Below, one piece after another: positions 32,124 to 41,329 of a stretch of DNA of 64,000 nucleotides. The notes beneath the pieces were generated by a model. It worked only from the letters and a program-made list of their open reading frames with translations. It was not told where the DNA came from and ran no database searches. Numbering within the stretch: the first letter of the stretch is position 1; every line of letters starts with the position of its first letter. Made by a program: the position numbers and the translations under genes. Where the stretch lies: positions 6,074,882 through 6,138,881 of the forward strand of contig CM020618.1 of the NCBI GenBank assembly GCA_009829735.1, written 5' to 3'. The stretch is from Pyropia yezoensis. Its lineage: Eukaryota; Rhodophyta; Bangiophyceae; Bangiales; Bangiaceae.

Positions 32124-34811
32124 ATGCATGGCTACTGCAACGGCCGCGGCGATGGTCGCCGTGGCGGCCCGGCGGGGCCGCCGCGTCCCCGCCGCAACTC
32201 CTCGGAGCAGCAGCAGCTGCAGCGGCCGTACGCCGACTGGGCGCCGTCGCCGTCGACCCTGCCGTCTCCGCTCTGCCACTGGACGTGCCCTTGCCCGTGC
32301 GCGGCTGCGCCCCCTCCCGGCTGGACCTTTGTGCCCCCGCCGCCTTTTTATGGCGGCCGAGGCCGCGGTTGGGACGCCGGCACCCCCACGAACCGTCACA
32401 ACGGCAACGACGAGTGGGACCAACGCACCGGCCTCCCGTGCCTATTCGCGACCACACCGACGAGCAGCCACGCCCCCGTACCCCCGTCTACACCACTGAC
32501 AGACGTGACGACTACCGAGAGACCCGACGTTACGACGCGGGCAACGAGGACCGCGGCGACCGCTAGGCAGCGTCCCGCCCCCCGCCCTCCCTCCCCTACG
32601 ACGAAGAGCGCCCGCCGCGCTACTTCGACCTGCGGGTCCCGCTGTTCCCGCCCCTACCGCCCCCGCCCCCGCCCCCGCCCGCGCCTCTGCCACCCCCCTA
32701 CTGCGACGACCAAACCGGCCCGCCAGTCGCCTCCTCTCGACGCCCTCTGCCACACCACGCCTCCCGCGCCCACTACCCGGCTCAAGGTCCTCCGCGTCGC
32801 TAACAGAGCAACTGTCACCACGGGCTCAGGGCTGGGCTGGTCGGAGGTGGAGCTGACCTGCCTGTGCCAGGCCTGGCTGGAGAAGACGCGGGACAACATT
32901 GTGGGGACGGACCAGAAGGGAGCCGACTTTTACAACGGCGTGCGGAAGAAGTACCTGGACCTGATGCGCGCCCGTGGCGCGCTGGCGCAGACGAGCGACC
33001 GGAGGGTGGGCGCGCTGACAAAAACATGGTACAAGGTGAAGAAGGGGACGAGTGCGTTTGCGTCATCGTTCCTGGCCGTGCAGCGGCTGAAGTTGACGGG
33101 CAACCCGTCGGAGGAGTCCGTCATCCAGGGAGCGCTGGCCCACAGCAAGAGCGTGGATATGTACGAGGCCATCCGCACTCACCAGGCGCGCCAGGAGGGG
33201 ACTGAGACGGACGCTGGGGTGAAGCGCAAGTACTACTCCCTGGAGAAGTACGTGCCGTGCTGGAAGGTGCTGCAACACTCGGACAAGTGGAGCGGGGCTG
33301 CTGGTGGGACTGCTGCGGGGATCAGCACCCGGAGCAGCACGGAAGGGAGCGGCGACAGCAACGAAGAATTGGATGCGGACGACCGGACGAAGGGCCCCCG
33401 CACGACCGGCCAAGTGTGGGGCCCCGCCCGCATGTTTGACCGTCGCACCACTGGAAACAAGGCGGCAAAGCGGGAACGGAAGGAGGACCTGGCTGCGGCG
33501 CGCGAGGTGCGCGCGAGCACGGATGCATTGAACGCTATTGCTGCTACGTCCGCCAATCGGTCTGCCATTATCCTCTTCAACCAGCCGGGCATGCGCGACA
33601 CCGAGGAGGCGCAGCTATTCATGCGCACGAAGGCGCGGCAGATGCTGGAGGCAGCCGGCGTCCCTGTTGGCCCCCCGCACGCGAAATCCTGGACTCCTGC
33701 CGACCTGCCTGCCGCTGTGGCGGGCTACAAAGCCGCAAGGGTCTCCGCCGTGTACGAGGTGATCGATGAAGACGACTCGGAGTCGCAGACGGAACGCCCG
33801 CCACCTCCGCCCCCCGCGGCGCCGTTGGCTGTGGCGCCCTCGCCGGCACCGCCTCCTGTGGCGCCTGGTCCGCAGCCCGAGGTCCCGTCCCCGATTACCA
33901 CCGAGCAGGGTGCCGCTACTGCCGACGCTACACCTCCCGATGCTGCCCCGCGCAGGCCAGCCGAGGACAACGCCACTCCCACTCCTGTACGTGGGGGGGC
34001 TGGCAAGAGTGAACCCCTCTCTTTTGCGGCCAAGGCCCAACTGACAAAGGCCTTGGCTGCTTCCCAGGCGGCCAGCCGGTCGCTGCATCCTACTTTGGCC
34101 CTCGGCGTGGGGGAATCCTACGACAGCGGCCTGGCCTCCCCCAGCGGCCGAGCGAGGACCCCTCGCGTCAGCGACCATTCGAGCAGTGAGTCTGATGACG
34201 CCGCTTTGTTTAATTTTGTGCATATGCTGGGGGTGATTGTAAGTGCTTGTATCAAAGGTTTCTTTTTCTCGCACCCGTTGAGCAGGGTGCGTTTTTGTTT
34301 TTCTTCATCTCTCTCCTTGTGCACAAAGTGCCTTGTCTGCAACCAACCGTCGAGGGCGTCGGCGCCCCCAGACACGCGGCCGGCCGCCCCGGTCGCTGCT
34401 GCCTCCAGCCGGGCGGCGTTTTTTTGGGGGGCAGCCCGCCTGCCTGGCGGCGGCGGCGCCCCCCGCTTCCGATCGGCGAAACCTTTCCGCCGCCGTTGGC
34501 GCCACCGTCTACCCGCAGGCTGCGCCATCCCTCCCACGGACGGCGGCGGCGTTGCAGCTGTTGACGGCATTGGTGCTTTTTTGGGGGGCGGCCGCCTCCC
34601 CGCAGGCGGCGGCGCCCCCCCACCCTCCCCGACAGCGTGGCGTTGCGGGTGTTGGCGGCGTTTCTGCTTTGTTGGGGGGCGCCACACTCCGTGTCACCTA
34701 GCAGGCAATGCTACGGTGGCGCCCCTGTCCACGGCTTTAGCTCTCTCCCAATGTGCTCATACCCCTGAGATCCCACCTGCTCACACGCTGCCCAGTAAGC
34801 TGCGCATATGA
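32124..34811 (+). CDS. Harbinger-associated Myb/SANT-like protein
   Basis: In PIF/Harbinger elements this partner protein binds the element ends and helps bring the transposase into the nucleus. ATG 32124 (CCGCCATGC) is the chosen start. Residues 1-225 are Pro/Thr/Arg-rich low complexity. About 234-320 form a trihelix-type SANT domain with spaced Trp and helical repeats (GLGWSEVELTCLCQAWLE, then FYNGVRKKYLDLM, then VGALTKTWYKVKKG). About 400-520 is a charged helical region (RKEDLAAAREVRASTDALNAIAATS...RTKARQMLEAAG) like the NAM-associated C-terminal helix. After an acidic SSSESDD stretch near 34200 the protein-like character fades. A GTAAGT donor at 34239 suggests the real 3' end is spliced and the ORF tail to 34811 is not coding. 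Confidence 0.7.
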   Translation: MHGYCNGRGDGRRGGPAGPPRPRRNSSEQQQLQRPYADWAPSPSTLPSPLCHWTCPCPCAAAPPPGWTFVPPPPFYGGRGRGWDAGTPTNRHNGNDEWDQRTGLPCLFATTPTSSHAPVPPSTPLTDVTTTERPDVTTRATRTAATARQRPAPRPPSPTTKSARRATSTCGSRCSRPYRPRPRPRPRLCHPPTATTKPARQSPPLDALCHTTPPAPTTRLKVLRVANRATVTTGSGLGWSEVELTCLCQAWLEKTRDNIVGTDQKGADFYNGVRKKYLDLMRARGALAQTSDRRVGALTKTWYKVKKGTSAFASSFLAVQRLKLTGNPSEESVIQGALAHSKSVDMYEAIRTHQARQEGTETDAGVKRKYYSLEKYVPCWKVLQHSDKWSGAAGGTAAGISTRSSTEGSGDSNEELDADDRTKGPRTTGQVWGPARMFDRRTTGNKAAKRERKEDLAAAREVRASTDALNAIAATSANRSAIILFNQPGMRDTEEAQLFMRTKARQMLEAAGVPVGPPHAKSWTPADLPAAVAGYKAARVSAVYEVIDEDDSESQTERPPPPPPAAPLAVAPSPAPPPVAPGPQPEVPSPITTEQGAATADATPPDAAPRRPAEDNATPTPVRGGAGKSEPLSFAAKAQLTKALAASQAASRSLHPTLALGVGESYDSGLASPSGRARTPRVSDHSSSESDDAALFNFVHMLGVIVSACIKGFFFSHPLSRVRFCFSSSLSLCTKCLVCNQPSRASAPPDTRPAAPVAAASSRAAFFWGAARLPGGGGAPRFRSAKPFRRRWRHRLPAGCAIPPTDGGGVAAVDGIGAFLGGGRLPAGGGAPPPSPTAWRCGCWRRFCFVGGRHTPCHLAGNATVAPLSTALALSQCAHTPEIPPAHTLPSKLRI
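34410..34700. repeat. Short G/C-run repeat, three partial copies
   Basis: TTTTTTGGGGGGC followed by GC-rich arms recurs near 34420, 34577 and 34670. It sits between the Myb-like gene and the transposase 3' end, probably in their 3' untranslated or internal element sequence. Confidence 0.55.
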
Positions 34812-34987
34812 TGTCCACTGTTAAAAACTGGCTCTGTCCACTCCACTACCTAGTCTCTTGCGCGCTGGCCGCTCATACATATGGCTGCCAAGACAAAAAA
34901 CATCCAAGGAAAAAAAAAACCCTGCTGAACGGGGAAAAAAAAAACCTTTTAATGCCATGTACATGATGCCAAGTAGCGACAGGTCCC

Positions 34988-36465
34988 TCACAGGTTTGGC
35001 TCCAGAAGAGCCCCGCGCTCGGCGAAGATGTGCTCAGCGAGGTCGTCCCGCAGTGCCTCGTGCTTGCGCGTACTGCGCACCTCTCTCCACGCGTGCATCG
35101 CCCGTATAAAAGCGTTTGGGGCAACTTGGCCGATCGGCTGCACAATGGGTGGCTCGTGGTCCCCGGCGACGATGCCCCCAGCTGGCCCGCCGCCCCCCCG
35201 CCGCCAGGTGCGCCAGTCCCGGCGGCAGCGTACACAGGTCCAAGCTCCCCATCAACTCCCCCCACGTCTCCTGCGGCAGCCGCGGCCAGGTCCCGCCGCT
35301 GCTTGCCAAGATAACCCCCCCTGCGTTGCTCTGTTACCATGTTGTGCAAGATGGCCACTGCCTTCGCCGCTGCGCAGATAGTAGTCACCCGTGCGTAGCG
35401 CGATGGGTGCATGGCGATGTGGAAGCGGGCTGTCAACACGGCGTAAAGCCGCTCCACGTCCTTCCGCTACGCCTCCTGCAGCCGGTTGAACGTCTTCCGC
35501 TTCTCGATGCTTGCGTTGCTGTACGAGGAAATAAAGAAGGCGTAGCTGGGGTGGATGCCGTTCACCAGGTAGTAAAGCAGTGTGCGCGTTTTGCCGTTGA
35601 CCGTAAATGGCTTATTAAGGGGCGGCCAGTCCCCAGCAGTGACGGCGTGATAGAGCGGCGACTGCTGCATCACGTTCAGGTCGTTCATGCTTCCCGGACA
35701 CCCTTCAAAGAGGTGCCAGATGAACAGGTCCTCATCACAACCTGTCACCAGCACCACCGCGCGCCGCCCCTTCCGGTTCTGGGATAGGCCCGCCTGACCC
35801 TTGGGGCAGTTCTTCCACTCCCATTGAGAACAGTCCAGCGACCCGATACACCCCGACATCCCCCTGGTCGCGTTACGTCGCAATATGATCGCTAGCTCTG
35901 CATCGTTGGGGGGGTGCAGGTAAATAGGTCCATACTCATCCACCAGATAGGTCAACAGGCGCTTCACAGCCAATTCAATGGTCGAGGCGGATACGCGGCA
36001 GTACTTGTCAGCACGGTCAGTTGCTTCCCCGTAGGCCAGCACACGAAAAGCGCCGACCAGCTTCTGGAGCGGATGGGACTGCAGGCGACCTGTGGCATTA
36101 ATGGACTGCTTCCACCACGGCCGCTTGCACAGCGCGCGGTAGATCCGCACAAACACCTGCCGGGGAACACGAAAACGACGCTCGAAGTCACTCTCCGAGT
36201 ACACCGGCGGGGCCACGTTCAGACTAAAATAGTCCTTCAAAATGAGGTGAACACCCAGGGGAAATTCACGCTGCTTGTTGGCCCCGCGACCTCGGGGCGA
36301 CCCCCGGAAACGACAGCGGGGGGCGCGACGGGACGCGCGTGCCCGCCGCCGAATGCGGCGCATGACCGCCAGGTGTGCGGCAACAGCAGAGGCAGCTTCC
36401 AGGTCTTTCTGGTCCTGCAGCAGTGCACCAATATCTAGGTCCAGCGTGAGGTCGTGAGGGTCCAT
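34988..36465 (-). pseudogene. PIF/Harbinger DDE transposase with one stop and one frame change
   Basis: ATG 36465 starts MDPHDLTLDLDIGALLQDQ. The order of blocks is that of plant-type Harbinger transposases: FERRFRVPRQVFVRIYRAL, a helix-turn-helix (YGEATDRADKYCRVSASTIE), IGSLDCSQWEWKNCP with the first catalytic Asp near residue 210, HLFEGCPGSMNDLNV with the second near 261, and KRKTFNRLQEA with the Glu region near 321. A TAG at 35467-35469 interrupts the conserved EA.RKDVERLYAVLTARFHI run. The frame then reads on (VAILHNMVTEQRR) to a C run near 35190, beyond which the C-terminus THKHEALRDDLAEHIF-type block continues in another frame to a TGA at 34988. The damage is slight, pointing to a young copy; the change at the C run may be a sequence error. 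Confidence 0.8.
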
Positions 36466-37115
36466 TGGGTCGGGCCACGGGCGCCGGTGGTGGCCCGCAG
36501 TGCCGCGGGGGTGGTGGCGACGAGGGTGGTCGCGACGACGGCGGGGGGCGACGGGGGGCGACCACGACGGAGACCGGCCCGCAACCGCCACCACCTGGTC
36601 TGGCAACATGACAGGGGAGCCTGTGTGCAGCTCCCCCCCGGCCCACCAGCCCCACCTGTCACCGCCCAGCCAATGGGAGCCTAAGAACCTCCCCACCAGG
36701 CGTTCGCTCCTCCATTCACACAGCGCCAGCTGTGCGGGCCGTGAGGGGCCCGCCTGTGGCGCCGCCGGAGAGGTGCCCGGCTGCGACAGCACGACAGCAT
36801 GCTGACCCCTCCCAGACCGCGTGCCCATTGGGACTGTCGATATGATCGCGTGACATTCTCGACCGGCGACCGGACGCGGCAGACAGTGTACCGGACCCGT
36901 GGCAAGGGGTGCTAGGCGAGCCAAGAAGGACGGTTTAACATCTGTCCTTAAGTGCCACAGTCCGAGGTGGGGGGGGGTGCTGAGTCGTCGTTCGAGCAGC
37001 GATGGTCCAGCGTCGCAGATGCGATCGAGTACACCTGGAATGGCATTGGAAAAATTGCCGTGACATGGGCTACATGTGCTCCCAGAACGGCCCAAATCGG
37101 GTTCGCAGATGGGGA

Positions 37116-37168
37116 ATGGTCTTGGTCACCCCCCATTCTCATAAAGAATGGGGGATGACCAAGACCAA
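37116..37168. repeat. Near-perfect inverted repeat hairpin
   Basis: Arms 37116-37139 and 37145-37168 pair over about 23 of 24 bases with a 5-bp spacer (CATAA). It lies about 650 bp upstream of the transposase start and may be a miniature foldback element or part of a transposon end. Confidence 0.75.
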
Positions 37169-38134
37169 GCCCCATTCTTGACTTCCAATGTGGATGGAGT
37201 TACATTGATTGAGGTAACTCGGCCTAATCCGGCAGGAACCTGCTTGGAAATCCAGTGTTGCTGTCTGAGGCCGCAAACCACCGCATGGACCATACACACC
37301 AGATTTTGACGCATACTTGGACCGTTTCGGTTGCAATTTTCTGAAGTTCATGCATATTGCGTTGGGATTCGCTGTTGCAGGTTGTGCTCTTAGCGGCGAA
37401 GGTCCGGCCTGTGTCGTCCACCACCTCGTTGGCGGGCCTCCTCCCCGAGGTGGACGGCTCGGTGCCATTGTCGTCGTCAATGGTAGCGGCGGCGCCCCCG
37501 CAGCCACCGCTGTCGTTCATGCCGGCATCACGAACGCCGCCGGCGACGGCGCTGCCGCCCCCCCCCCCCTCCCGCCCCCACCGTTCCCACACCCTTGGGC
37601 AGCGCGTCTCGTGGAGGTTGCGTGAGTGGCGGCCGCCAGCACCTGGCCACACCTACCACACGTGCAAGCGCCACCCGCCTCGCTGGGTGGTGCGTGGCCA
37701 CTGCCACTGCCCGCCGCGGCCACCGCCCACCCCGTGCCCCCCCCCCCCCCCCTTCCCCCCCCCACCACCGACAACACCCCCGATGCGGCGAGCCCCTTTC
37801 GCCGGCGCAGGCGCCCGCACACCACCTCATTCTCCCCCTTGCGGCCGAGCGTTGGCCGCCAGTCGGCGGCCCGCGTGGTCACCCGCTATGAACCGCCGCC
37901 GTCACAGCTGCCGCTTCCGCTACCCCCGCCACCACCGCAATTGCCCCTGCCTGGGGTGTCGGCGCCCCTGCCGCCGCTGCCGCCGCCGACGCGGCCGACG
38001 CCGCCGCCCATGGCCATCCACTAGCCTGCCCCCCCGCCGGCCAGGGCGGCAAGGCGCGCCGATAACCGGATGGCAGGGACGGTGGGAAAGGGGGCAAACG
38101 CCACCAACGGAGAAGTATCCCTTGAAGCGTCGGC
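37169..38134. other. Region without a supported gene
   Basis: On the - strand 37224-37652 reads a Gly-rich start and a charged NEVVDDTGRTFAAK...NMHELQKIATETVQVCVK segment that looks protein-like but has no known family. 37650-38100 is C/G low complexity. Confidence 0.3.
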
Positions 38135-38805
38135 CTAGTCGAGGTTGTCCAACGTCGTCCCGTCGTCGTCGTCGTCGGCCGCCGTCTCTGCCGCCGCAAA
38201 CAGGGCCCCGGCCGGGGAGGCTGCCCACAAGCCACCACCGCCGCCGCCTGATGGGGGGTGACGGGCGTGTAGAGGGGGAGCCGCACCGTGTAGGGGTCGG
38301 GGGGCGGGGGGCGGGGGGGGACCCGTGCGGCGGCAGCAGCCAGCTCGGCAAGCCGCCGGGCCGAAAAGGCAGGCGCGGCGGTGAGCGTATCGGCGCCGCC
38401 AGGCGGGGCAGGGGTGCAGCTGGCGGTGGCCGCGGCGGGGGGGGCACCGCCGTTCGTTGTCGGCGCCACCAAATTCGCCTTGGCCGTGGGAGGGAGGGCG
38501 GGCACTCCCGCGGCAGGAGAAGGAGGGGGACCACCCCCCTTTTCCCCGTTGGCTTGGGTCGCAGCTCCCGCCGCCGCCGCCGCCACCGCCGCGGGGCCTG
38601 ACGGGGCGGCGACCCCTCCCCCCAGCGGCGCTTCCGGCGGCGGCGGGAGCTGCGACCCCCCCGCCGCTGTGCCTGTCGGCGTCGCCGCCGCCGCCACCAC
38701 CGCCGTCGCCACCGCCGCCGCCACCGCAGCCAGCGGGACCACCGGCGCGGCGCCCGCGGCCGGGAGCGCCTTTACGTCCTCGTGGTTGCAGCCGAACGAC
38801 GTCTA
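38135..38805 (-). CDS. Candidate 3' exon of an unrecognised Ala-rich protein
   Basis: The - strand reads FGCNHEDVKALPAAG, a long Ala/Pro/Thr region, FSARRLAELAAAAARVPP, DPYTVRLPLYTPVTP and then, in another frame, LWAASPAGALFAAAETAADDDDDGTTLDNLD and a stop. The frame change falls at a C6 run near 38260. No ATG starts it, and it begins only a few bases after the stop codon of the ATPase gene, so upstream exons would have to lie beyond that gene. The acidic C-terminus is typical of a real protein end. Family unknown. Confidence 0.3.
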
Positions 38806-38810
38806 TCGCA

Positions 38811-41252
38811 TTAGAGGTACTCCACTGGAAACACAATAGCCCGGCGGTGTACTTGCAATAAGACAAACGCCGACAGTGTCTTAACGTCCCGGAAAGACTG
38901 CAGCTGCTCCTTCAACTGCAAGACGGCCCCGTCCAGCACGTCCAGGACCCTGATATCGTCGAGCCCTCTTCCGTCCACCAGCCTGTGCGGCTTGTGCGTG
39001 GGATCAACAAAGAGGTCCAGGAGGTCGTCATCAGTCAATGTGAGCTTTGAAGGCTTCCCTCGCAAGAAGTCCTTCACGGCCGTCTTGCCAATCCGTCCGC
39101 CCAGCCACTTGTCACCGTCGATCTGGCCCAACGGAATGTGCTTGAGCTCGATGACCACGACGCGATCGAGGATGCAGTCGCGCAGCACAATGTCGGAGTA
39201 GCGCGCACCGTTCTTCCCTTCCAGCCTAGTCTCGGCTGTCATGGATATATCCGATCGAGCACTCGACGCCAACCAGCTCTCGTGCCACTTGAGGACGCCC
39301 TGTTGATAGCCATACTCGTTCAGGCGACGAACAGACGAAGCGGTCACGCTCTGGAGGTACTTGCGCACGGATGCAACGGTCGGTGAGTCCAGCAGGAAAA
39401 CCGGGGAAGTCGGCACCGCAGCTAGCTTGGTTCTAAAAGGACGGACCAGCAGAGATGTGGACAAGTTGGATGGTCGCAAAACGTATGACTCTGTGACACC
39501 CTCCGGGGACTGGACCTCTCCACAACACGTGAGAAGCCCATGGTAGAGCAAGAGCAGCCGTAAGCGATCCAGGCGGCGACACCCCGGGTAGTCGATCGTG
39601 GCAAGCAGCTCAGCCTGCTTGAAAGCAACCTGCAGCAGCTTGGCTGGCAACAGCGACCCCACAGCGAACAGCTCGTCATAGGAAAATGAAGAAACTTCTG
39701 CCCAGCGTCGCGCCAGGAGAGCAACAACATCCGTGTGTATAGTGACGTTGGACACATCGACGAATGCCGGTGGCAGGCGCGGCATAGCAGCAGCATCTAC
39801 ACCTTCCCCCATCACAGAGCTCAGACGAGGAGGAGGAGCATCGCAATCATGCAACTGCATGCCCAGGAGTTTGGACAAGCCGTTGCGGAAGCTCCGGTTC
39901 GTCTGCGCATTGCTGAGTACCTTCATGCAGAGCATGGGGTGAAACAGCGAGGACGAATCCTGTCCTGCAAAGAAGCGGTAATCGTTGAACCAGCTACGCA
40001 AGAGGGTAAGCAGTGGCTTGCGGCACGCCTCGGGGACCATATCGGCAAGCTCAATGGCGTCTTCTACATCCGCAGCGGTGAAGCCAAGCACCTCCGACAC
40101 CTCAGGCAAAGTGGTCACGTTGGTCGCCACGTTGAAAAGCGACGCGTCGGCCAACGCCACTGGAGAGATGCCAGTCGTGAAGGATCTAAAGGACGCCACA
40201 TTGCGGCTGGACCGCTGCCCCGACAGAGTCTTAAACATGGCGTAGAGGCGGGGGATGGGCGACTCCAAAACGAACGCCTTCCCGTCACTGGCACGGGATA
40301 CCGCGTCCTTGCCGTTTGCGTGCGTCACAGAAGCATCCTTGCAGTCCGTCTGCTCCGCCCCGTCGCCCTTGTTGTCCGCTTGCGCCGCCGCCGCATCATT
40401 GGCAGACGCTCGCGCTGCCACCGCATCTTTAGCCACAGCACGTTGGTACTCCTGGAAGACGTCGCCATCCTGCGACATGACTGCGTTGGGGAGACGGTCG
40501 TACTCATCAACAATCACAAACATCTTGTTGTACGTGCACGTCTTGTTGCGTGCCGCGACGCCGACTGCGTCGAAGGCATTCCCCACCGTCAAAGCGCAAT
40601 CACCGTCAATCTCAAAAGAAAGCCCATACCGATCGCGGAAGAGCACACACGCATCATTGACGCACCGGTCCAAGGCATTGAAAACCTCCGTCAAGCCCCA
40701 ATCGCCCCTAGGGACGACAGACAGGTCTAAGAAGAGCACATAGTACTGGGAAGCCTCCTCCGTCGGCTGCCGTCCAACATGCAACCCACCAAAAAGTCCC
40801 TCAAAAGACTCCTTCGCCAAAAAGTCATAGTAGGCTCTGAGCATGGAGCAGAGCAGAGACTTCCTAAAGCGCGGAGGTCGCAGCAAGACTATGTGGGGCT
40901 CCACAATCCGACGGTGGTCGAGGAAGTGGATGAAGTCGCTGTTGTCCTTGAAATAGGAGTCCAGGCGGAAGATGGGGAGGTCGCTGTCGTTATGCATGAA
41001 GTAGGGACGCCGGGAAGCATCACGCAGGTCATTGGCCGAGTTGAGTGCCTTGTCGTCGGGCCATCCATCTGGCAGCGACGACGCCAGCATGACCACTCTT
41101 GTACGCCGTGGCTGCACATAGTACCGCGTGTGGCGTGCGATGCAGCGCCCACGACCGTAAGCACCGTCTTCGATCGGTGGCTGTCCAGCCCCAGCTGAAC
41201 GGGTCGGAAGCACAGGGAAAACAAAGCACGAGGTCCACGACTGAGGACCCAT
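38811..41252 (-). CDS. AAA-ATPase-like / PD-(D/E)XK nuclease family protein
   Basis: The layout is that of the AAA-ATPase-like plus PD-(D/E)XK nuclease family found in bacteria and expanded in some fungi, oomycetes and algae. The N-terminal DLPIFRLDSYFKDNSDFIHFL leads to a P-loop-like RPPRFRKSLLCSML (about residue 125), then Walker B MFVIVDEYDRLPN (about 243), GISPVALADASLFN and LGFTAADVEDAIE, and the LLTLLRSWFNDYRF helix. The C-terminal nuclease core is YSDIVLRD...VVVIELKH (about 680-705). An Ala/Lys/Asp low-complexity insert follows Walker B. The family's usual RRFGKS is here RFRKS, so the P-loop glycine is replaced by Arg and ATP binding is doubtful. The start used is ATG 41252; the frame is open to about 41306 without another ATG. 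Members are often tied to mobile DNA or genome conflict; the role here is unknown. Confidence 0.75.
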   Translation of the reverse strand: MGPQSWTSCFVFPVLPTRSAGAGQPPIEDGAYGRGRCIARHTRYYVQPRRTRVVMLASSLPDGWPDDKALNSANDLRDASRRPYFMHNDSDLPIFRLDSYFKDNSDFIHFLDHRRIVEPHIVLLRPPRFRKSLLCSMLRAYYDFLAKESFEGLFGGLHVGRQPTEEASQYYVLFLDLSVVPRGDWGLTEVFNALDRCVNDACVLFRDRYGLSFEIDGDCALTVGNAFDAVGVAARNKTCTYNKMFVIVDEYDRLPNAVMSQDGDVFQEYQRAVAKDAVAARASANDAAAAQADNKGDGAEQTDCKDASVTHANGKDAVSRASDGKAFVLESPIPRLYAMFKTLSGQRSSRNVASFRSFTTGISPVALADASLFNVATNVTTLPEVSEVLGFTAADVEDAIELADMVPEACRKPLLTLLRSWFNDYRFFAGQDSSSLFHPMLCMKVLSNAQTNRSFRNGLSKLLGMQLHDCDAPPPRLSSVMGEGVDAAAMPRLPPAFVDVSNVTIHTDVVALLARRWAEVSSFSYDELFAVGSLLPAKLLQVAFKQAELLATIDYPGCRRLDRLRLLLLYHGLLTCCGEVQSPEGVTESYVLRPSNLSTSLLVRPFRTKLAAVPTSPVFLLDSPTVASVRKYLQSVTASSVRRLNEYGYQQGVLKWHESWLASSARSDISMTAETRLEGKNGARYSDIVLRDCILDRVVVIELKHIPLGQIDGDKWLGGRIGKTAVKDFLRGKPSKLTLTDDDLLDLFVDPTHKPHRLVDGRGLDDIRVLDVLDGAVLQLKEQLQSFRDVKTLSAFVLLQVHRRAIVFPVEYL

Positions 41253-41329
41253 GACAAAGGTGCAGCAAGAAGCGTACCAATTTGCGAGAAAAGCCGACGC
41301 GACCAACGTGGCTTACGGCGGATGCACCC

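Larger units (their letters stand above)
31900..36500. mobile_element. PIF/Harbinger DNA transposon, ends not located
   Basis: The two hallmark Harbinger genes, a Myb/SANT-like DNA-binding protein and a DDE transposase, lie convergently within 5 kb. The minisatellite at 30.6-31.8 kb and the dispersed repeat at 29.5 kb may belong to the left arm, and the hairpin at 37.1 kb to the right arm. I could not find matching terminal inverted repeats or a 3-bp target duplication by eye. The transposase frame is broken, so this copy is probably not autonomous. Confidence 0.7.

Noticed and set aside
30370-32499. ORFs of 231 to 574 codons on both strands
   Set aside because: They are translations of the 94-bp minisatellite, which has no stops in most frames.
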